Assembly (NCBI RefSeq): GCF_030812475.1
Contig: NZ_JAUSSR010000002.1
Location: 372,001-436,000 of the forward strand
Source: Pseudomonas lini
Lineage (GTDB): Bacteria > Pseudomonadota > Gammaproteobacteria > Pseudomonadales > Pseudomonadaceae
Direction of reading: 5' to 3'
DNA: 64,000 nucleotides
Shown: positions 10,593 to 20,513 of the stretch, piece by piece
Numbering within the stretch: the first letter of the stretch is position 1
How the letters are laid out: each line of letters begins with the position of its first letter
Translations under genes and position numbers: made by a program
Notes under the pieces: model-generated
The model's database searches: none
What the model saw: the letters and a program-made list of their open reading frames with translations, nothing else
Told to the model about the DNA's origin: nothing

Positions 10593-12191
10593 ATGCCTGA
10601 AACGCTACCGGCGGGTGTCGCAGAGGCGATCCCGCCCCGGTTACGCCGACGTTCCCGTGGTCTATTTGCGGGGCTGGGCGGTGCGTGGGTTGTGGGATTG
10701 TCGGTGCTGGTGTCGCTGCTGGCACTGCTGCCGATCGCTTTCGTGATCGGCGTGTCTTTCGAGACCGGCTGGGCGCGCCTGGTGCCGCTGGTAGTACGGC
10801 CACGGGTCGGCGAGTTACTGATCAATACCCTGTTGCTGGTACTGATCACCATTCCCTTGTGCGTGGTGCTCGGGGTGGCCCTGGCCTGGCTCACGGAGCG
10901 TACCGACATGCCGGGTCGGCGCTGGTGGTCATTGCTGGCCACGGCGCCGCTGGCAGTCCCCGCCTTCGTCCACAGCTATGCCTGGGTCAGCCTGGTGCCA
11001 CCGATACACGGCCTGTTTGCCGCCGTTCTGGTCTCGGTGATCGCCTACTTCCCGTTCCTGTACCTGCCCATAGCGGCATCCCTGCGGCGGATCGACCCGA
11101 CCATCGAAGATGTCGCCGAGTCTCTGGGGCTCAAGCCCTGGGCGGTATTTTTCCGTGTGGTGCTGCCGCAATTGCGCCTGGCCATCTGCGGCGGCGCCTT
11201 GCTGGTGGGGCTGCACCTGCTGGCCGAATATGGCCTGTACGCGATGATTCGCTTCGACACCTTTACCACGGCGATCTTCGATCAGTTCAAGTCCACCTTC
11301 AATGGCCCCGCCGCCAACATGCTGGCGGGCGTGCTCGCCTTGTGTTGCCTGGCGATGCTCACCGGTGAATCCGCCGCGCGAGGCCGGGCACGCTATGCCC
11401 GCGTAGGTTCGGGCAGTCCTCGCGAACAGCGAATCGTGCGCCTGTCTGCCGGGCCAACGGTGCTGGCGCTGGTTTTGCAGATCCTGACCTGCGCACTGGC
11501 GCTGGGGGTGCCCTTGATCACGCTGGGCAAGTGGCTGATCGCTGGCGGCACGCAAGTCTGGCAACTGAGCGAACTGCTGCCGGCACTGGAACAGACCGTG
11601 CTCCTGGGTATCGGCGGGGCGATATTGACCACCTTGGCGGCCATCCCGATTGCCTGGCTGTCGATTCGTTCGCCCGGGCGGCTGCAACGGGTGCTGGAAA
11701 GCTGTAACTACATCACCAGTTCGCTGCCGGGGATTGTCGTGGCCCTGGCGTTGGTGACCATCACGATTCATTTCGCCCGGCCGATTTACCAGACCACCAT
11801 CACGGTGCTGCTGGCTTATCTGCTGATGTTCCTGCCCCGTGCCCTGGTGAGTTTGCGTGCCGGTATCGCCCAGGCACCGATCGAGTTGGAAAACATGGCT
11901 CGCAGCCTGGGTCGCTCCCCTGCCCTGGCGCTGTGGCTGATCACCTTGCGCCTGGCCGCTCCGGGTGTTGCCGCGGGCGTCGCGCTGGTGTTTTTGGCGA
12001 TTACCAATGAGCTGACGGCCACCCTGCTGCTCGCACCGAACGGGACGCGTACCCTGGCGACCGGGTTCTGGGCGTTGACCAGCGAAATCGATTATGCCGC
12101 CGCGGCGCCCTATGCCCTGCTGATGATCGTACTGTCGCTGCCGCTGACCGGCATTCTTTATCATCAATCCAAGCGAACGGCGGGCCGATGA
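10593..12191 (+). CDS. Ferric-iron ABC transporter permease, two-domain FbpB type (532 aa)
   Basis: Inner-membrane protein with about 12 hydrophobic segments arranged as two binding-protein-dependent permease domains in one chain, as in FbpB/HitB. Each half has an EAA-type loop ([20 protein letters not shown] near 170-190; [19 protein letters not shown] in the second half). The start is ATG 10593, three bases after the stop of the binding-protein gene; a TTG at 10590 is also in frame. The stop overlaps the ATPase start by four bases. Confidence 0.9.
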   Translation: MPETLPAGVAEAIPPRLRRRSRGLFAGLGGAWVVGLSVLVSLLALLPIAFVIGVSFETGWARLVPLVVRPRVGELLINTLLLVLITIPLCVVLGVALAWLTERTDMPGRRWWSLLATAPLAVPAFVHSYAWVSLVPPIHGLFAAVLVSVIAYFPFLYLPIAASLRRIDPTIEDVAESLGLKPWAVFFRVVLPQLRLAICGGALLVGLHLLAEYGLYAMIRFDTFTTAIFDQFKSTFNGPAANMLAGVLALCCLAMLTGESAARGRARYARVGSGSPREQRIVRLSAGPTVLALVLQILTCALALGVPLITLGKWLIAGGTQVWQLSELLPALEQTVLLGIGGAILTTLAAIPIAWLSIRSPGRLQRVLESCNYITSSLPGIVVALALVTITIHFARPIYQTTITVLLAYLLMFLPRALVSLRAGIAQAPIELENMARSLGRSPALALWLITLRLAAPGVAAGVALVFLAITNELTATLLLAPNGTRTLATGFWALTSEIDYAAAAPYALLMIVLSLPLTGILYHQSKRTAGR

Positions 12192-13258
12192 ACGCTCTCG
12201 AACTGCATACGATCTGCAAGTCCTATGGTGCCCAGACGGCCCTGGAAAATATCAGCCTGTCGGTGCCCGCGGGCAGCCGCACAGTGATTGTCGGCCCTTC
12301 AGGGTCGGGCAAGACCACCTTGCTGCGCATGATCGCCGGCTTCGAATTCCCCGATTCGGGCCGCCTTCTGCTCAACGGTCAGACGCTGGTCGACAGCACC
12401 CACGAGGTGCCGGCGCACCAACGGTTGATTGGCTATGTGCCCCAGGATGGCGCCCTGTTCCCGCACATGACCGTCGCTGCCAACATCGGCTTCGGGTTGT
12501 CGACCAGGAGCCTTGAAAAACAGGAGCGGATCGCCGAACTGATGGACAGCGTTGCGCTGGACGCCAGCATGGCCGGGCGTTGGCCACATGAGTTATCCGG
12601 CGGCCAGCAACAACGTGTGGCCCTGGCGCGCGCCCTGGCCCAACAGCCGCGCCTGATGCTGCTGGACGAACCGTTTTCGGCACTGGATACCGGCTTGCGC
12701 GCCGCCATGCGCAAATTGGTCGCGCGGCTGCTCGCCGATACCGGCGTCACCACCATTCTGGTCACCCATGACCAGAGTGAAGCGTTGTCGTTTGCCGATC
12801 AACTGGCGGTGATGCGTCAGGGCCGGCTGGTGCAGTCAGGCCATCCGCTGGACCTGTACCGCTATCCCGGCGATGAACAAACCGCGCTGTTTCTCGGCGA
12901 TGCGGTGGTCATGCCGGCCCGGATTGAAGCGGGCTGGGCCCATTGCGACCTGGGGCGGATTCCGGTCAACAATCACCGCAACAACCACTGCGCGCAGATC
13001 ATGCTGCGGCCAGAGCAATTGCATCTGGTGAGCATCCAGACGAGTCCGGAAGAAGCCCTCGGCTGCCGTGCAGTGGTGACCGAGCGCGATTTCAGCGGCA
13101 ATACCTGCACCTTGACGGTGGAATTGCAGTCGCACAATGGCGCGCAACAGCCAGGTCGTTCCTTGATGGTGCGCAGTTCCGGCTTGTATGCGCCCCCCAT
13201 GGGCAGCGCCGTTCACGTCTCGATGATCGGCCACGCCCACGTGCTGAGCGAAGCCTGA
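12188..13258 (+). CDS. Ferric-iron ABC transporter ATP-binding protein (356 aa)
   Basis: ABC ATPase with Walker A GPSGSGKT at 36-43, signature [15 protein letters not shown], Walker [13 protein letters not shown] and a switch histidine in [10 protein letters not shown]. The C-terminal 120 residues form a TOBE-type regulatory region seen in FbpC proteins. It powers the preceding permease and shares a four-base overlap with it. The gene ends ten bases before the stop of the recombinase gene that runs in the opposite direction. Confidence 0.92.
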   Translation: MNALELHTICKSYGAQTALENISLSVPAGSRTVIVGPSGSGKTTLLRMIAGFEFPDSGRLLLNGQTLVDSTHEVPAHQRLIGYVPQDGALFPHMTVAANIGFGLSTRSLEKQERIAELMDSVALDASMAGRWPHELSGGQQQRVALARALAQQPRLMLLDEPFSALDTGLRAAMRKLVARLLADTGVTTILVTHDQSEALSFADQLAVMRQGRLVQSGHPLDLYRYPGDEQTALFLGDAVVMPARIEAGWAHCDLGRIPVNNHRNNHCAQIMLRPEQLHLVSIQTSPEEALGCRAVVTERDFSGNTCTLTVELQSHNGAQQPGRSLMVRSSGLYAPPMGSAVHVSMIGHAHVLSEA

Positions 13259-13267
13259 CCCCTGCCC

Positions 13268-14245
13268 TCACAGATCGAAGCGATCAACCGCCCGCCGCCG
13301 CTCGTTGTCATCGCGCACATCGTAGTTGGCGGTCGTCTGGATGTTGCTGTGATGCGCCAGCTTCTGGGCGATCGACAAGTCATGCTCTTCGATCACCCGG
13401 GTAATGAACGAGCGCCGAAAGTCATGGGGCATGATCTTGACCCCGACTTGCGCGCCGCGCTGGCGGGCGATGTAATAGATGGCGTGTTTGGTGATGCGCT
13501 CGCGGGTGATGTGACTGCCGCGGCGGATGCGATTGAACAGGAAAGGATCGTCCTCTTCGCCTTCCTTGAGTTGCGACCGGCGCAGCTCCAGCCACGCATC
13601 CAGTTTGGCGAAGGCCCAGGCCGGTGCGTACTTGATCAACTGCTTGTTGCCCTTGGCGGTGACCCGCAGGCTGCGCTCTGCGAAATCGACCTGATTGAGG
13701 TCCAGGTTCACCGATTCCGACTTGCGCATCCCCGAGCCGTACAGAATCCCGATGATCGCCGCGTCTCGCAGGCCTTGTGGGCGGGGATCGGCGGCACAGA
13801 CCGCCATCATCTCCTGGATCAGCGTGCGCCGCAGGTTGCGCCCCTGGGACAGCCGGGTACCGGATATTCCCTTGACCGTTCGCATTTTCAGCAGGTGTTC
13901 CTGACTGATCAGGCTCATGCGCCATGCTTCGTTCATCACCCCGCGCACCGCATTGACGTACAGCGACGAAGTGTTTGGTGCATAGCCGTCCGCGCGCAAG
14001 GTGGCCACCAGTGCTATCACATCTTCGGGCTGCAACTCGTGCCAGGGGATCTCTTCGACATTCATGTCTTCGAAACCCAGGCGGTCGGCCGCGTCCTGCA
14101 AGACGTAGCGCATGGTCAGCTGGCTGGACGGGGCCAGTCGCGCCAGATACAGGGTCAGCGGATTGATTTTTGGCGTAGGGGCAACATCAGCGGGTAAGTC
14201 AGTCAAACGAAACGGCCTTGAATGAAGAGTCCAAAGGAAAAGCAC
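13268..14245 (-). CDS. Tyrosine recombinase / site-specific integrase (up to 325 aa)
   Basis: Carries the full catalytic set of the phage integrase family: R174 in GSGMRKSES, K198 in the AKGNK beta-hairpin, H274 and R277 in MPHDFRRSF, H299 and the nucleophile Y308 in HSNIQTTANYD. The N-terminal part has the SAM-like core-binding fold. The start is unsure: GTG 14245 gives the longest form but without a ribosome site, and a TTG about 40 bases inside the frame is an alternative. It stands alone between the iron importer and ugd, with no excisionase, phage gene or insertion border nearby. Target and role are unknown. Confidence 0.82.
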   Translation of the reverse strand: MLFLWTLHSRPFRLTDLPADVAPTPKINPLTLYLARLAPSSQLTMRYVLQDAADRLGFEDMNVEEIPWHELQPEDVIALVATLRADGYAPNTSSLYVNAVRGVMNEAWRMSLISQEHLLKMRTVKGISGTRLSQGRNLRRTLIQEMMAVCAADPRPQGLRDAAIIGILYGSGMRKSESVNLDLNQVDFAERSLRVTAKGNKQLIKYAPAWAFAKLDAWLELRRSQLKEGEEDDPFLFNRIRRGSHITRERITKHAIYYIARQRGAQVGVKIMPHDFRRSFITRVIEEHDLSIAQKLAHHSNIQTTANYDVRDDNERRRAVDRFDL

Positions 14246-14275
14246 AACGATAGATGAAGAACTGGCGGTTACGCT

Positions 14276-14313
14276 GCCGGGCGTGGCCGGGAATGTGAAT
14301 TGTCACGCCCGGC
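14276..14313. repeat. 10-bp perfect inverted repeat between the recombinase gene and ugd
   Basis: GCCGGGCGTG at 14276-14285 is followed 18 bases later by its exact complement CACGCCCGGC at 14304-14313. An 11-base direct repeat, CGATAGATGAA, flanks it at 14248-14258 and 14329-14339. The hairpin has no T-run, so it is not a standard terminator. It could be a recombinase or regulator site. Confidence 0.6.
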
Positions 14314-14395
14314 AGGTCAAGGTTAACGCGATAGATGAACTGAAACATGGCCCTGCTACTCCTGGATGGGTGTCGATCAGGACAGGAGAGCCCTC

Positions 14396-15778
14396 ATGAA
14401 AATCAGTGTATTCGGTAGCGGTTACGTTGGCCTGGTGCAAGCCGCCGTCCTGGCCGAAGTAGGCCACGACGTGGTGTGCATGGACATTGACCCGCACAAG
14501 GTCGAGTTGTTGCAGCAAGGCCAAGTGAGCATTTTCGAACCGGGACTGGCCAGCCTGGTGCGTGAAAACCTGGACGCCAGGCGCTTGCAATTCACCACCG
14601 ATGAGAAATTCGCGGTGCAACATGGCCACGTGCTGTTCATTGCCGTCGGCACACCCTCCCGGGAAGATGGCTCGGCGGATTTGCGCCACGTGATGGCCGT
14701 GGGCGAAGCCGTGGCGCGTCATCGCGCACACCCGGTGATTCTGGTGGAGAAGTCCACGGTCCCGGTGGGCACCGGCGATGCCTTGCGCGCGCATATGGAC
14801 AAGTGCCTGCTCAAGGTCGGCCGGCTGCTGCAGTTCGACATCGTCTCCAACCCGGAGTTTTTGAAAGAAGGCTCGGCCGTGGCCGATTGCCGACGCCCGG
14901 ACCGGATCATCATCGGCTGCGAGCGCGAAGACATACGCGAGGTGATGCGTGACCTCTATGGGCCCTTCAACCGCAATCACGACCGCATCATGTTCATGGA
15001 CCTGCGCAGCGCGGAGCTGACCAAGTACGCCGCCAACGGCATGCTGGCGACCAAGATCAGCTTCATCAACCAGATCGCCGAACTGGCCGAACACCTGGGC
15101 GCCGACATCGAATCGGTACGGCTGGGCATCGGTGCCGACTCGCGCATTGGCTACCATTTCATCTACCCCGGGTGCGGGTATGGCGGCTCGTGTTTCCCCA
15201 AGGACATGCGTGCCCTGATCCACAGCGCCGCACAGGCGCATTGTTCCAGTGATTTGCTACAAGCGGTGGAAGCCATCAACCAGCGGCAGAAACACAAGCT
15301 GTTCGAGCGGATCAACGCGTTCTATGAGGGCAACTTGCGCGGCCGGACGTTTGCCCTGTGGGGCCTGGCGTTCAAACCCAACACCGATGACATGCGCGAT
15401 GCGCCGAGCCGGGTGCTGCTCGAAGCGCTGTGGGCCGCTGGGGCCAACGTGCGGGCGTTTGACCCGGAAGCGATGCAGGAGACACGGCGATTGTATCCCG
15501 ATCAATCGAAGTTGGTGCTGATGGGGACGCCGGAAGCGGTGTTGTCCGGTGCCGACGCGTTGATCATCTGCACGGAATGGCAGCAGTTCAAGGCGCCGGA
15601 TTTCAACCTGATCCAGCAGCGGCTCAAGGCGCCGGTAATCTTCGATGGCCGCAACCTGTATGACGCCGAACGCCTGGCACGCGCGGGTTTCCTGTACTTC
15701 CCGATGGGGCGCGGTGAATCGCGCAAGTTGCCGATTCCATTGCAACAATGGCCCGTGGCGCACGTCGTCGCGCAATGA
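14396..15778 (+). CDS. ugd: UDP-glucose 6-dehydrogenase (460 aa)
   Basis: Oxidises UDP-glucose to UDP-glucuronate with two NAD+, supplying uronic acid for surface polysaccharide or lipid A modification. N-terminal Rossmann motif GSGYVGLVQAAVLAEVGHD, conserved VEKSTVPVGTGD, the catalytic cysteine C266 in GYGGSCFPKD, and the C-terminal NAD/UDP-sugar domain with WGLAFKPNTDDMRDAPS. The start at 14396 follows GGAGAG at a normal distance. It is a single-gene unit flanked by the recombinase gene and a REP pair. Confidence 0.93.
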   Translation: MKISVFGSGYVGLVQAAVLAEVGHDVVCMDIDPHKVELLQQGQVSIFEPGLASLVRENLDARRLQFTTDEKFAVQHGHVLFIAVGTPSREDGSADLRHVMAVGEAVARHRAHPVILVEKSTVPVGTGDALRAHMDKCLLKVGRLLQFDIVSNPEFLKEGSAVADCRRPDRIIIGCEREDIREVMRDLYGPFNRNHDRIMFMDLRSAELTKYAANGMLATKISFINQIAELAEHLGADIESVRLGIGADSRIGYHFIYPGCGYGGSCFPKDMRALIHSAAQAHCSSDLLQAVEAINQRQKHKLFERINAFYEGNLRGRTFALWGLAFKPNTDDMRDAPSRVLLEALWAAGANVRAFDPEAMQETRRLYPDQSKLVLMGTPEAVLSGADALIICTEWQQFKAPDFNLIQQRLKAPVIFDGRNLYDAERLARAGFLYFPMGRGESRKLPIPLQQWPVAHVVAQ

Positions 15779-15794
15779 CCGGACGCGGACTTTG

Positions 15795-15882
15795 TGTAGG
15801 TGCTGGCTTGCCGGCGAAGACTGCCTGGAGCCTTGCAGCGCCTTCGAAGACGCCTTCGCCGGCAAGCCGGCTCCTACAGGGG
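15795..15882. repeat. REP-type inverted repeat pair after ugd
   Basis: Arms TGTAGGTGCTGGCTTGCCGG and the near complement ending CCGGCTCCTACAGG with a GC-rich middle. Same GCCGGCTTGCCGGC class as the element at 5737. It lies between the convergent ugd and LysR genes. Confidence 0.85.
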
Positions 15883-15905
15883 TTGGCGCGCAATCCATCG
15901 GGGTA

Positions 15906-16871
15906 TCAAGCTGGCACTTTCAAGTCGACGCCCAACGCCTGGGCAAATGCCTTCACCAGCGGACTGCGCACGGTGTTGTGACGCAGGATCAGGTTGAACG
16001 GCGTGTCGATGTGGATCAGGTCCGGACGCACGGCTCGGAATTGTCTCTGGGCCACTAGCGAGGCGGCGTAGTGTTGCGGCAAAAAGCCTACGAACCGCCC
16101 GGTCTTGATCAGCAGCGCCACGGCTTCGACCTGGGTCGCCGAGGCCGAAAAGCTGTCGTAGTGGGCAAAATTCAATTTGTCGCGATGTATCGCATAACGG
16201 TGGTTGATGCACTCGTAGTCCTTGAGCACATCGCTGCCCAATTCCGCCTCCGGCAGGGTGAATAACGGGTGACCGGAAGCACAGTAGACTTCCGAGCGCT
16301 CCTCATAAAGCGCGTAATAATCAAACTCCTCCCGTCGTTGATAAACCGGGACAATTCCCGCCAGCAACCGCCCCTCTACCACGCCCCTTTCCACCTCATC
16401 CAGTTGCGAAGTATGAAGTTGGAATCTTACTTTAGGCGAGGTTTCATTAATTCGTCTAAGCGCAGCAACTAAGGGTGAATTGGCATCGGAAATCGTATTA
16501 TCGATGACTCCCACCCCAAGGTCACCCACAAGTTCATTTTGCGCTGAACTAAGACGATCACGAAAGTTATCGACCGAGGCGAACAAATCAATGGATGCCT
16601 GATACACCAGACTGCCTTCTTCTGTCAGGTGAAAGCCTTCCCGACCTCGCGTGCATAAACGCATGCCGATGCGGATTTCAAGGTCGGAGATCTGTTTGCT
16701 GATGGCTGCCAGCCCCACGTTCAGCTCGTTTTGGGCCGCACTGAACCCGCCCGCCTCGACCACGGCCTTGAATACTTTGAGCAATTTGAAGTCCAGGCCA
16801 CTGAGGGTCAGCGGTGCCCGATGCGACGTTTTCAGCGGCGGGTTTCCGGAATTGGAAAGTGGGGTTTCCAT
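15906..16871 (-). CDS. LysR-family transcriptional regulator (321 aa)
   Basis: Winged helix-turn-helix at about residues 27-86 (FKAVVEAGGFSAAQNELNVG, then AAISKQISDLEIRIGMRL), followed by a LysR substrate-binding domain. The N-terminal 20 residues before the HTH are longer than usual. It is divergent from the ArgH-like lyase gene at 17214 with 342 bases between, the classic layout for a LysR activator of its neighbour, so it likely controls the lyase/ABC/hydrolase cluster in response to its substrate. Confidence 0.88.
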   Translation of the reverse strand: METPLSNSGNPPLKTSHRAPLTLSGLDFKLLKVFKAVVEAGGFSAAQNELNVGLAAISKQISDLEIRIGMRLCTRGREGFHLTEEGSLVYQASIDLFASVDNFRDRLSSAQNELVGDLGVGVIDNTISDANSPLVAALRRINETSPKVRFQLHTSQLDEVERGVVEGRLLAGIVPVYQRREEFDYYALYEERSEVYCASGHPLFTLPEAELGSDVLKDYECINHRYAIHRDKLNFAHYDSFSASATQVEAVALLIKTGRFVGFLPQHYAASLVAQRQFRAVRPDLIHIDTPFNLILRHNTVRSPLVKAFAQALGVDLKVPA

Positions 16872-17213
16872 AATGCTTATTTACCTCTGGCGCCCGTTTC
16901 AACACTCTGTGCACAACAACAAAAACATAGCTGGCCAATAATAATGAACACAGAAACCCAGGCTTGGCAACCGCTAATAAATTCCACACATCGGCGCCAA
17001 ATCACTGATTTTGAACTGTTAAAAGCTGACATTTCGATCAACTCCCGCCACTTCGCAACTGCCCTCTTGAACACCGCTTGGACCGAGCCACGCCCCGATT
17101 AATTCGAGCGTGCACTCCCGGCTTGGCAATCGATCCCGTTAGGCGCTGGCTTGCCAGCGAAGCTCCTGGCCATCACACCCTTCACTCCCGAGCAACGACG
17201 AGGAAAAACAACA
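16872..17213. promoter_or_regulatory. Divergent intergenic region between the LysR gene and the ArgH-like gene
   Basis: 342 bases with no convincing gene. The left and middle parts are AT-richer than the flanks and should hold the two promoters and LysR sites, but I could not single out a clear T-N11-A operator. A single REP half (GGCGCTGGCTTGCCAGCGAA) lies at about 17141-17161, close before the lyase ribosome site. Confidence 0.4.
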
Positions 17214-18641
17214 ATGTCTCAAACCACCGACCGTCTCTGGGGTGCCCGCTTCAATAGCGGTCCGTCCGAAGCCCTGGCGGCCCTGTCCCGTTGCCCGGAG
17301 TGCTATTTCCGGCTCACCCCGTACGACCTCGCCGGTTCCAGCGCCCATGCCCGTGAACTGCAACGCGCCGGGCTGTTGAGCGAGCAGGAAACCCGGACCA
17401 TGGTCGATGCGCTGGAACGCATTGGCGCTGACTTCCGCGCCGGCAGCATTGCCCCGACCCTGGACGACGAAGACGTCCACACCTTCATCGAACGCCTGTT
17501 GACCGAGCGCCTCGGCGCCCTGGGCGGCAAACTGCGCGCCGGCCGTTCGCGCAATGACCAGACCGCCAACGACCTGCGCCTGTTCCTGCGTGATCATGTG
17601 CGCACCCTGGCCGTTGAAGTCCTGGCCTTGCAGCACGCCCTGGTGGCTCAGGCCGAGCAACACGTCGACAGCATCTGCCCGGGTTTCACGCACTTGCAAC
17701 AGGCCCAGCCGATCGTCTTCGCGCACCACTTGCTGGCCCACGCCCAATCCATGCTGCGCGATGTGCAGCGCCTGGTGGACTGGGACGTGCGCACCTCGCT
17801 GTCGCCACTGGGGGCGGCAGCCATGGCCGGCTCCGCCATTGCTCGCCTGCCGCAGCAGTCGGCCAGGGAAATGGGCTACAGCGGCGTCTGCGAAAACTCC
17901 ATCGACGCCGTGGCCAGCCGCGATCATGTCGCCGAATTCCTGTTTATCTCCAGCATGCTGGGGATCAACATTTCCCGCCTCGCCGAAGAGTTCTGCCTGT
18001 GGTCTTCCCGGCAATTTCGCTGGGTTGCGCTGGACGATGCCTACGCCACCGGCAGTTCGATCATGCCGCAGAAGAAGAACCCGGACATCGCCGAACTGGC
18101 CCGGGGCAAGGCTGGCCGGTTGATCGGTAACCTGACCGGCCTGCTGTCGACCCTCAAATCCCTGCCGCTGTCCTACAACCGCGACTTGAGCGAAGACAAG
18201 CATGGCGTGCTCGACAGCGTCGACACCTTGCTGCTGGTGCTGCCGGCCATGGCCGGAATGGTCGCGACCATGACGGTCAATGTCGAAGAGCTGCGGCGGC
18301 AGGCGCCGCTGGGCTTCACCCTCGCCACCGAAGTCGCGGACTGGCTGGCCATGCGCGGCGTGCCGTTCAAGGAAGCCCACGAAATTACCGGTGCGCTGGT
18401 CCGGGCCTGCGAGAAACATGACATTGAGCTGTGGCAAGCCTCGCCGGCGCTGTTGGCGGAGATCGATCCGCGCCTGACACCTGAGGTGCGCGATTGCCTG
18501 ACCCTCGAAGCCGCCATTGCCGCCCGTAGCGGCTGGGGCGGAACCGCGCCGCAACAGGTGCGCGAGCAGATCGGGCGCTTGAAGACCGCCCTCGCGGCGC
18601 AGCAACGATGGACCGAGGACTATCAGGGCTTCCGCCTCTGA
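17214..18641 (+). CDS. Argininosuccinate lyase family protein, ArgH-like (475 aa)
   Basis: Aspartase/fumarase superfamily. The signature loop GSSIMPQKKNPD carries the catalytic serine (S281/S282); AGRSRNDQTAND and the HLQQAQP segment match ArgH-type enzymes. Such lyases release fumarate from N-substituted aspartates: argininosuccinate in ArgH, EDDS in the ArgH-like EDDS lyase. The N-terminus (WGARFNSG, then SRCPECYFRLTPYDLAGS) differs from housekeeping ArgH. The gene is not among arginine genes but leads a cluster with an amino-acid-type importer, two CE4 hydrolases and an MFS transporter under a LysR regulator. I infer a catabolic paralogue; true ArgH activity is possible. Confidence 0.8.
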   Translation: MSQTTDRLWGARFNSGPSEALAALSRCPECYFRLTPYDLAGSSAHARELQRAGLLSEQETRTMVDALERIGADFRAGSIAPTLDDEDVHTFIERLLTERLGALGGKLRAGRSRNDQTANDLRLFLRDHVRTLAVEVLALQHALVAQAEQHVDSICPGFTHLQQAQPIVFAHHLLAHAQSMLRDVQRLVDWDVRTSLSPLGAAAMAGSAIARLPQQSAREMGYSGVCENSIDAVASRDHVAEFLFISSMLGINISRLAEEFCLWSSRQFRWVALDDAYATGSSIMPQKKNPDIAELARGKAGRLIGNLTGLLSTLKSLPLSYNRDLSEDKHGVLDSVDTLLLVLPAMAGMVATMTVNVEELRRQAPLGFTLATEVADWLAMRGVPFKEAHEITGALVRACEKHDIELWQASPALLAEIDPRLTPEVRDCLTLEAAIAARSGWGGTAPQQVREQIGRLKTALAAQQRWTEDYQGFRL

Positions 18642-18655
18642 TCGACGCCGCAAGA

Positions 18656-18765
18656 CCCCTTGTAGGAGCGAGCTTGCTCGCGATGGACCTAAGAACACCA
18701 TGGGGTGTCAGGTTTCCAGCGTTATCGTTGACGACCATCGCGAGCAAGCTCGCTCCTACAAGGGG
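18656..18765. repeat. REP-type composite inverted repeat
   Basis: Outer arms CCCCTTGTAGGAGCGAGCTT and its exact complement enclose a spacer with GGGGTGTCAGG and GCGTTATCGTTGACG. The same spacer words recur in the elements at 21345 and 30234, so these are copies of one composite element and not chance REP pairs. It separates the lyase gene from the ABC genes. Confidence 0.85.
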
Positions 18766-18806
18766 ATCGCGGTTGGCCTGAATGACCAAGTGTACGGAGA
18801 AGCAAG

Positions 18807-19685
18807 ATGAGCCAAACCCAGGCAGAACGACTCCAGGCGGAGCGCAAACTGGCGGAAAACCAGTTCGATATTACCCAGTACCACCATGTGCCACGGCGTT
18901 ACTACGGGCGGATTTTCTTCGCCACCGTGATCGTCATCGCGATTCTCGGCCTGATCCGGGCCTTCGCCGAAGGCAAGATCGAATGGTCGTACATCGGCCA
19001 GTTCCTCACCTCCCAGGCGATCATGTGGGGCTTGCTCAATACCATAGTCATGGCGGTGCTGGCGATGGCCCTGGGCATTGTCTTCGGGGTGATCACAGCG
19101 ATCATGCGCATGTCGGCCAATCCGATCCTGCGCTACGTGGCGGTCACCTACACCTGGCTGTTTCGCGGTACGCCGCTGATCCTGCAACTGCTGTTGTGGT
19201 TCAACCTGGCGCTGATCTTCCCCACCATCGGCATTCCCGGCCTGTTCGAAATGGACACCGTGAGCCTGATGACCCCCTTCGTGGCCGCCCTGCTCGGCTT
19301 GAGCATCAATCAGGGCGCCTACACCGCCGAAGTGGTGCGCGCCGGTCTGTTGTCGGTGGACACCGGCCAGTACGAAGCCGCCAAGTCGATCGGCATGCCG
19401 CGCCTGCAAGCGCTGCGCCGGATCATCCTGCCCCAGGCGATGCGGGTGATCATTCCGCCGGTGGGCAACGAATTCATCGGCATGGTGAAAATGACGTCCC
19501 TGGCGAGCGTCATCCAGTATTCGGAACTGCTCTACAACGCCCAGAACATCTACTACGCCAACGCCCGGGTCATGGAGCTGCTGATCGTCGCCGGTATCTG
19601 GTACCTGGCCACCGTCACCGTGCTGTCCTTCGGCCAAAGCCGCCTGGAGCGTCGTTTCGCTCGCGGCGCCGGCAAGCGTTCTTGA
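18807..19685 (+). CDS. Amino-acid ABC transporter permease (292 aa)
   Basis: HisM/GlnP-type inner-membrane permease: a cytoplasmic N-terminus of about 35 residues, then five or six membrane segments. The EAA loop reads [18 protein letters not shown] with [12 protein letters not shown] after it. With the next two genes it forms a polar amino-acid type importer. The longer than usual hydrophilic N-terminus is the only odd feature. The next gene follows after ten bases with GAGGAG in between. Confidence 0.92.
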   Translation: MSQTQAERLQAERKLAENQFDITQYHHVPRRYYGRIFFATVIVIAILGLIRAFAEGKIEWSYIGQFLTSQAIMWGLLNTIVMAVLAMALGIVFGVITAIMRMSANPILRYVAVTYTWLFRGTPLILQLLLWFNLALIFPTIGIPGLFEMDTVSLMTPFVAALLGLSINQGAYTAEVVRAGLLSVDTGQYEAAKSIGMPRLQALRRIILPQAMRVIIPPVGNEFIGMVKMTSLASVIQYSELLYNAQNIYYANARVMELLIVAGIWYLATVTVLSFGQSRLERRFARGAGKRS

Positions 19686-19695
19686 GGAGTCCGAC

Positions 19696-20460
19696 ATGAG
19701 AAGCATCGTCAAGGCCGTGAGCCTGAACAAGTACTACGACCACTTCCACGCGCTCAAGGACGTCAACATCGAAGTCGAGCAAGGCGAAGTGCTGTGCATC
19801 ATCGGCCCTTCCGGCTCCGGCAAAAGCACCTTGCTGCGTTGCATCAACCAGCTGGAAAAGATCGACAAGGGTGGCCTGTGGGTCGACGGCGAACTGGTGG
19901 GTTACCGCATCGCAGGCAACAAGCTGTACGAACTCAACGAGTCGCAGATCGCCCGGCAACGCCTGTCCACCGGCATGGTGTTCCAGCGCTTCAACCTGTT
20001 CCCGCACATGACCGTGTTGCAAAACATCATTGAAGGGCCGTGCCAGGTGCTCAAGCGTTCGCCCAAGGAGGCGCATGAAGAAGCGGTGGAACTGCTCGCC
20101 CGCGTCGGCCTGGCCGACAAGCGCAACAGCTACCCGATCGAACTGTCCGGTGGCCAGCAACAACGGGTTGCCATTGCCCGCGCGCTGGCCATGCGCCCCA
20201 AGCTGATGCTGTTCGATGAACCCACTTCGGCACTCGACCCGGAACTGGTCGGTGAGGTGCTGTCGGTGATGCGCGACCTGGCGCAGACCGGCATGACCAT
20301 GATCGTCGTCACCCATGAGCTGGGCTTCGCTCGCGAAGTCTCCAATCGCATGGTGTTCATGGACGGCGGGCAGATCGTGGAGGCTGGAAGCCCCGAAGAA
20401 ATACTGATAAGTCCGCAAAATCCGCGCACCCAAAGCTTCATTTCTGCCGTTCGAACCTAA
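19696..20460 (+). CDS. Amino-acid ABC transporter ATP-binding protein (254 aa)
   Basis: ABC ATPase of the GlnQ/HisP type: Walker [10 protein letters not shown] at 37-45, signature [15 protein letters not shown], Walker [13 protein letters not shown], and the switch region [11 protein letters not shown]. It pairs with the permease directly upstream and the binding protein directly downstream. Confidence 0.93.
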   Translation: MRSIVKAVSLNKYYDHFHALKDVNIEVEQGEVLCIIGPSGSGKSTLLRCINQLEKIDKGGLWVDGELVGYRIAGNKLYELNESQIARQRLSTGMVFQRFNLFPHMTVLQNIIEGPCQVLKRSPKEAHEEAVELLARVGLADKRNSYPIELSGGQQQRVAIARALAMRPKLMLFDEPTSALDPELVGEVLSVMRDLAQTGMTMIVVTHELGFAREVSNRMVFMDGGQIVEAGSPEEILISPQNPRTQSFISAVRT

Positions 20461-20513
20461 GTGCGATGCTTGGAATACAAGAGCCGCCTCACAACACTCA
20501 TAAGAGAACGACC

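Noticed and set aside
13268..15778. Prophage or genomic island built around the recombinase gene
   Set aside because: Neighbours are core metabolic genes with normal composition, and no tRNA, phage or conjugation gene is visible.
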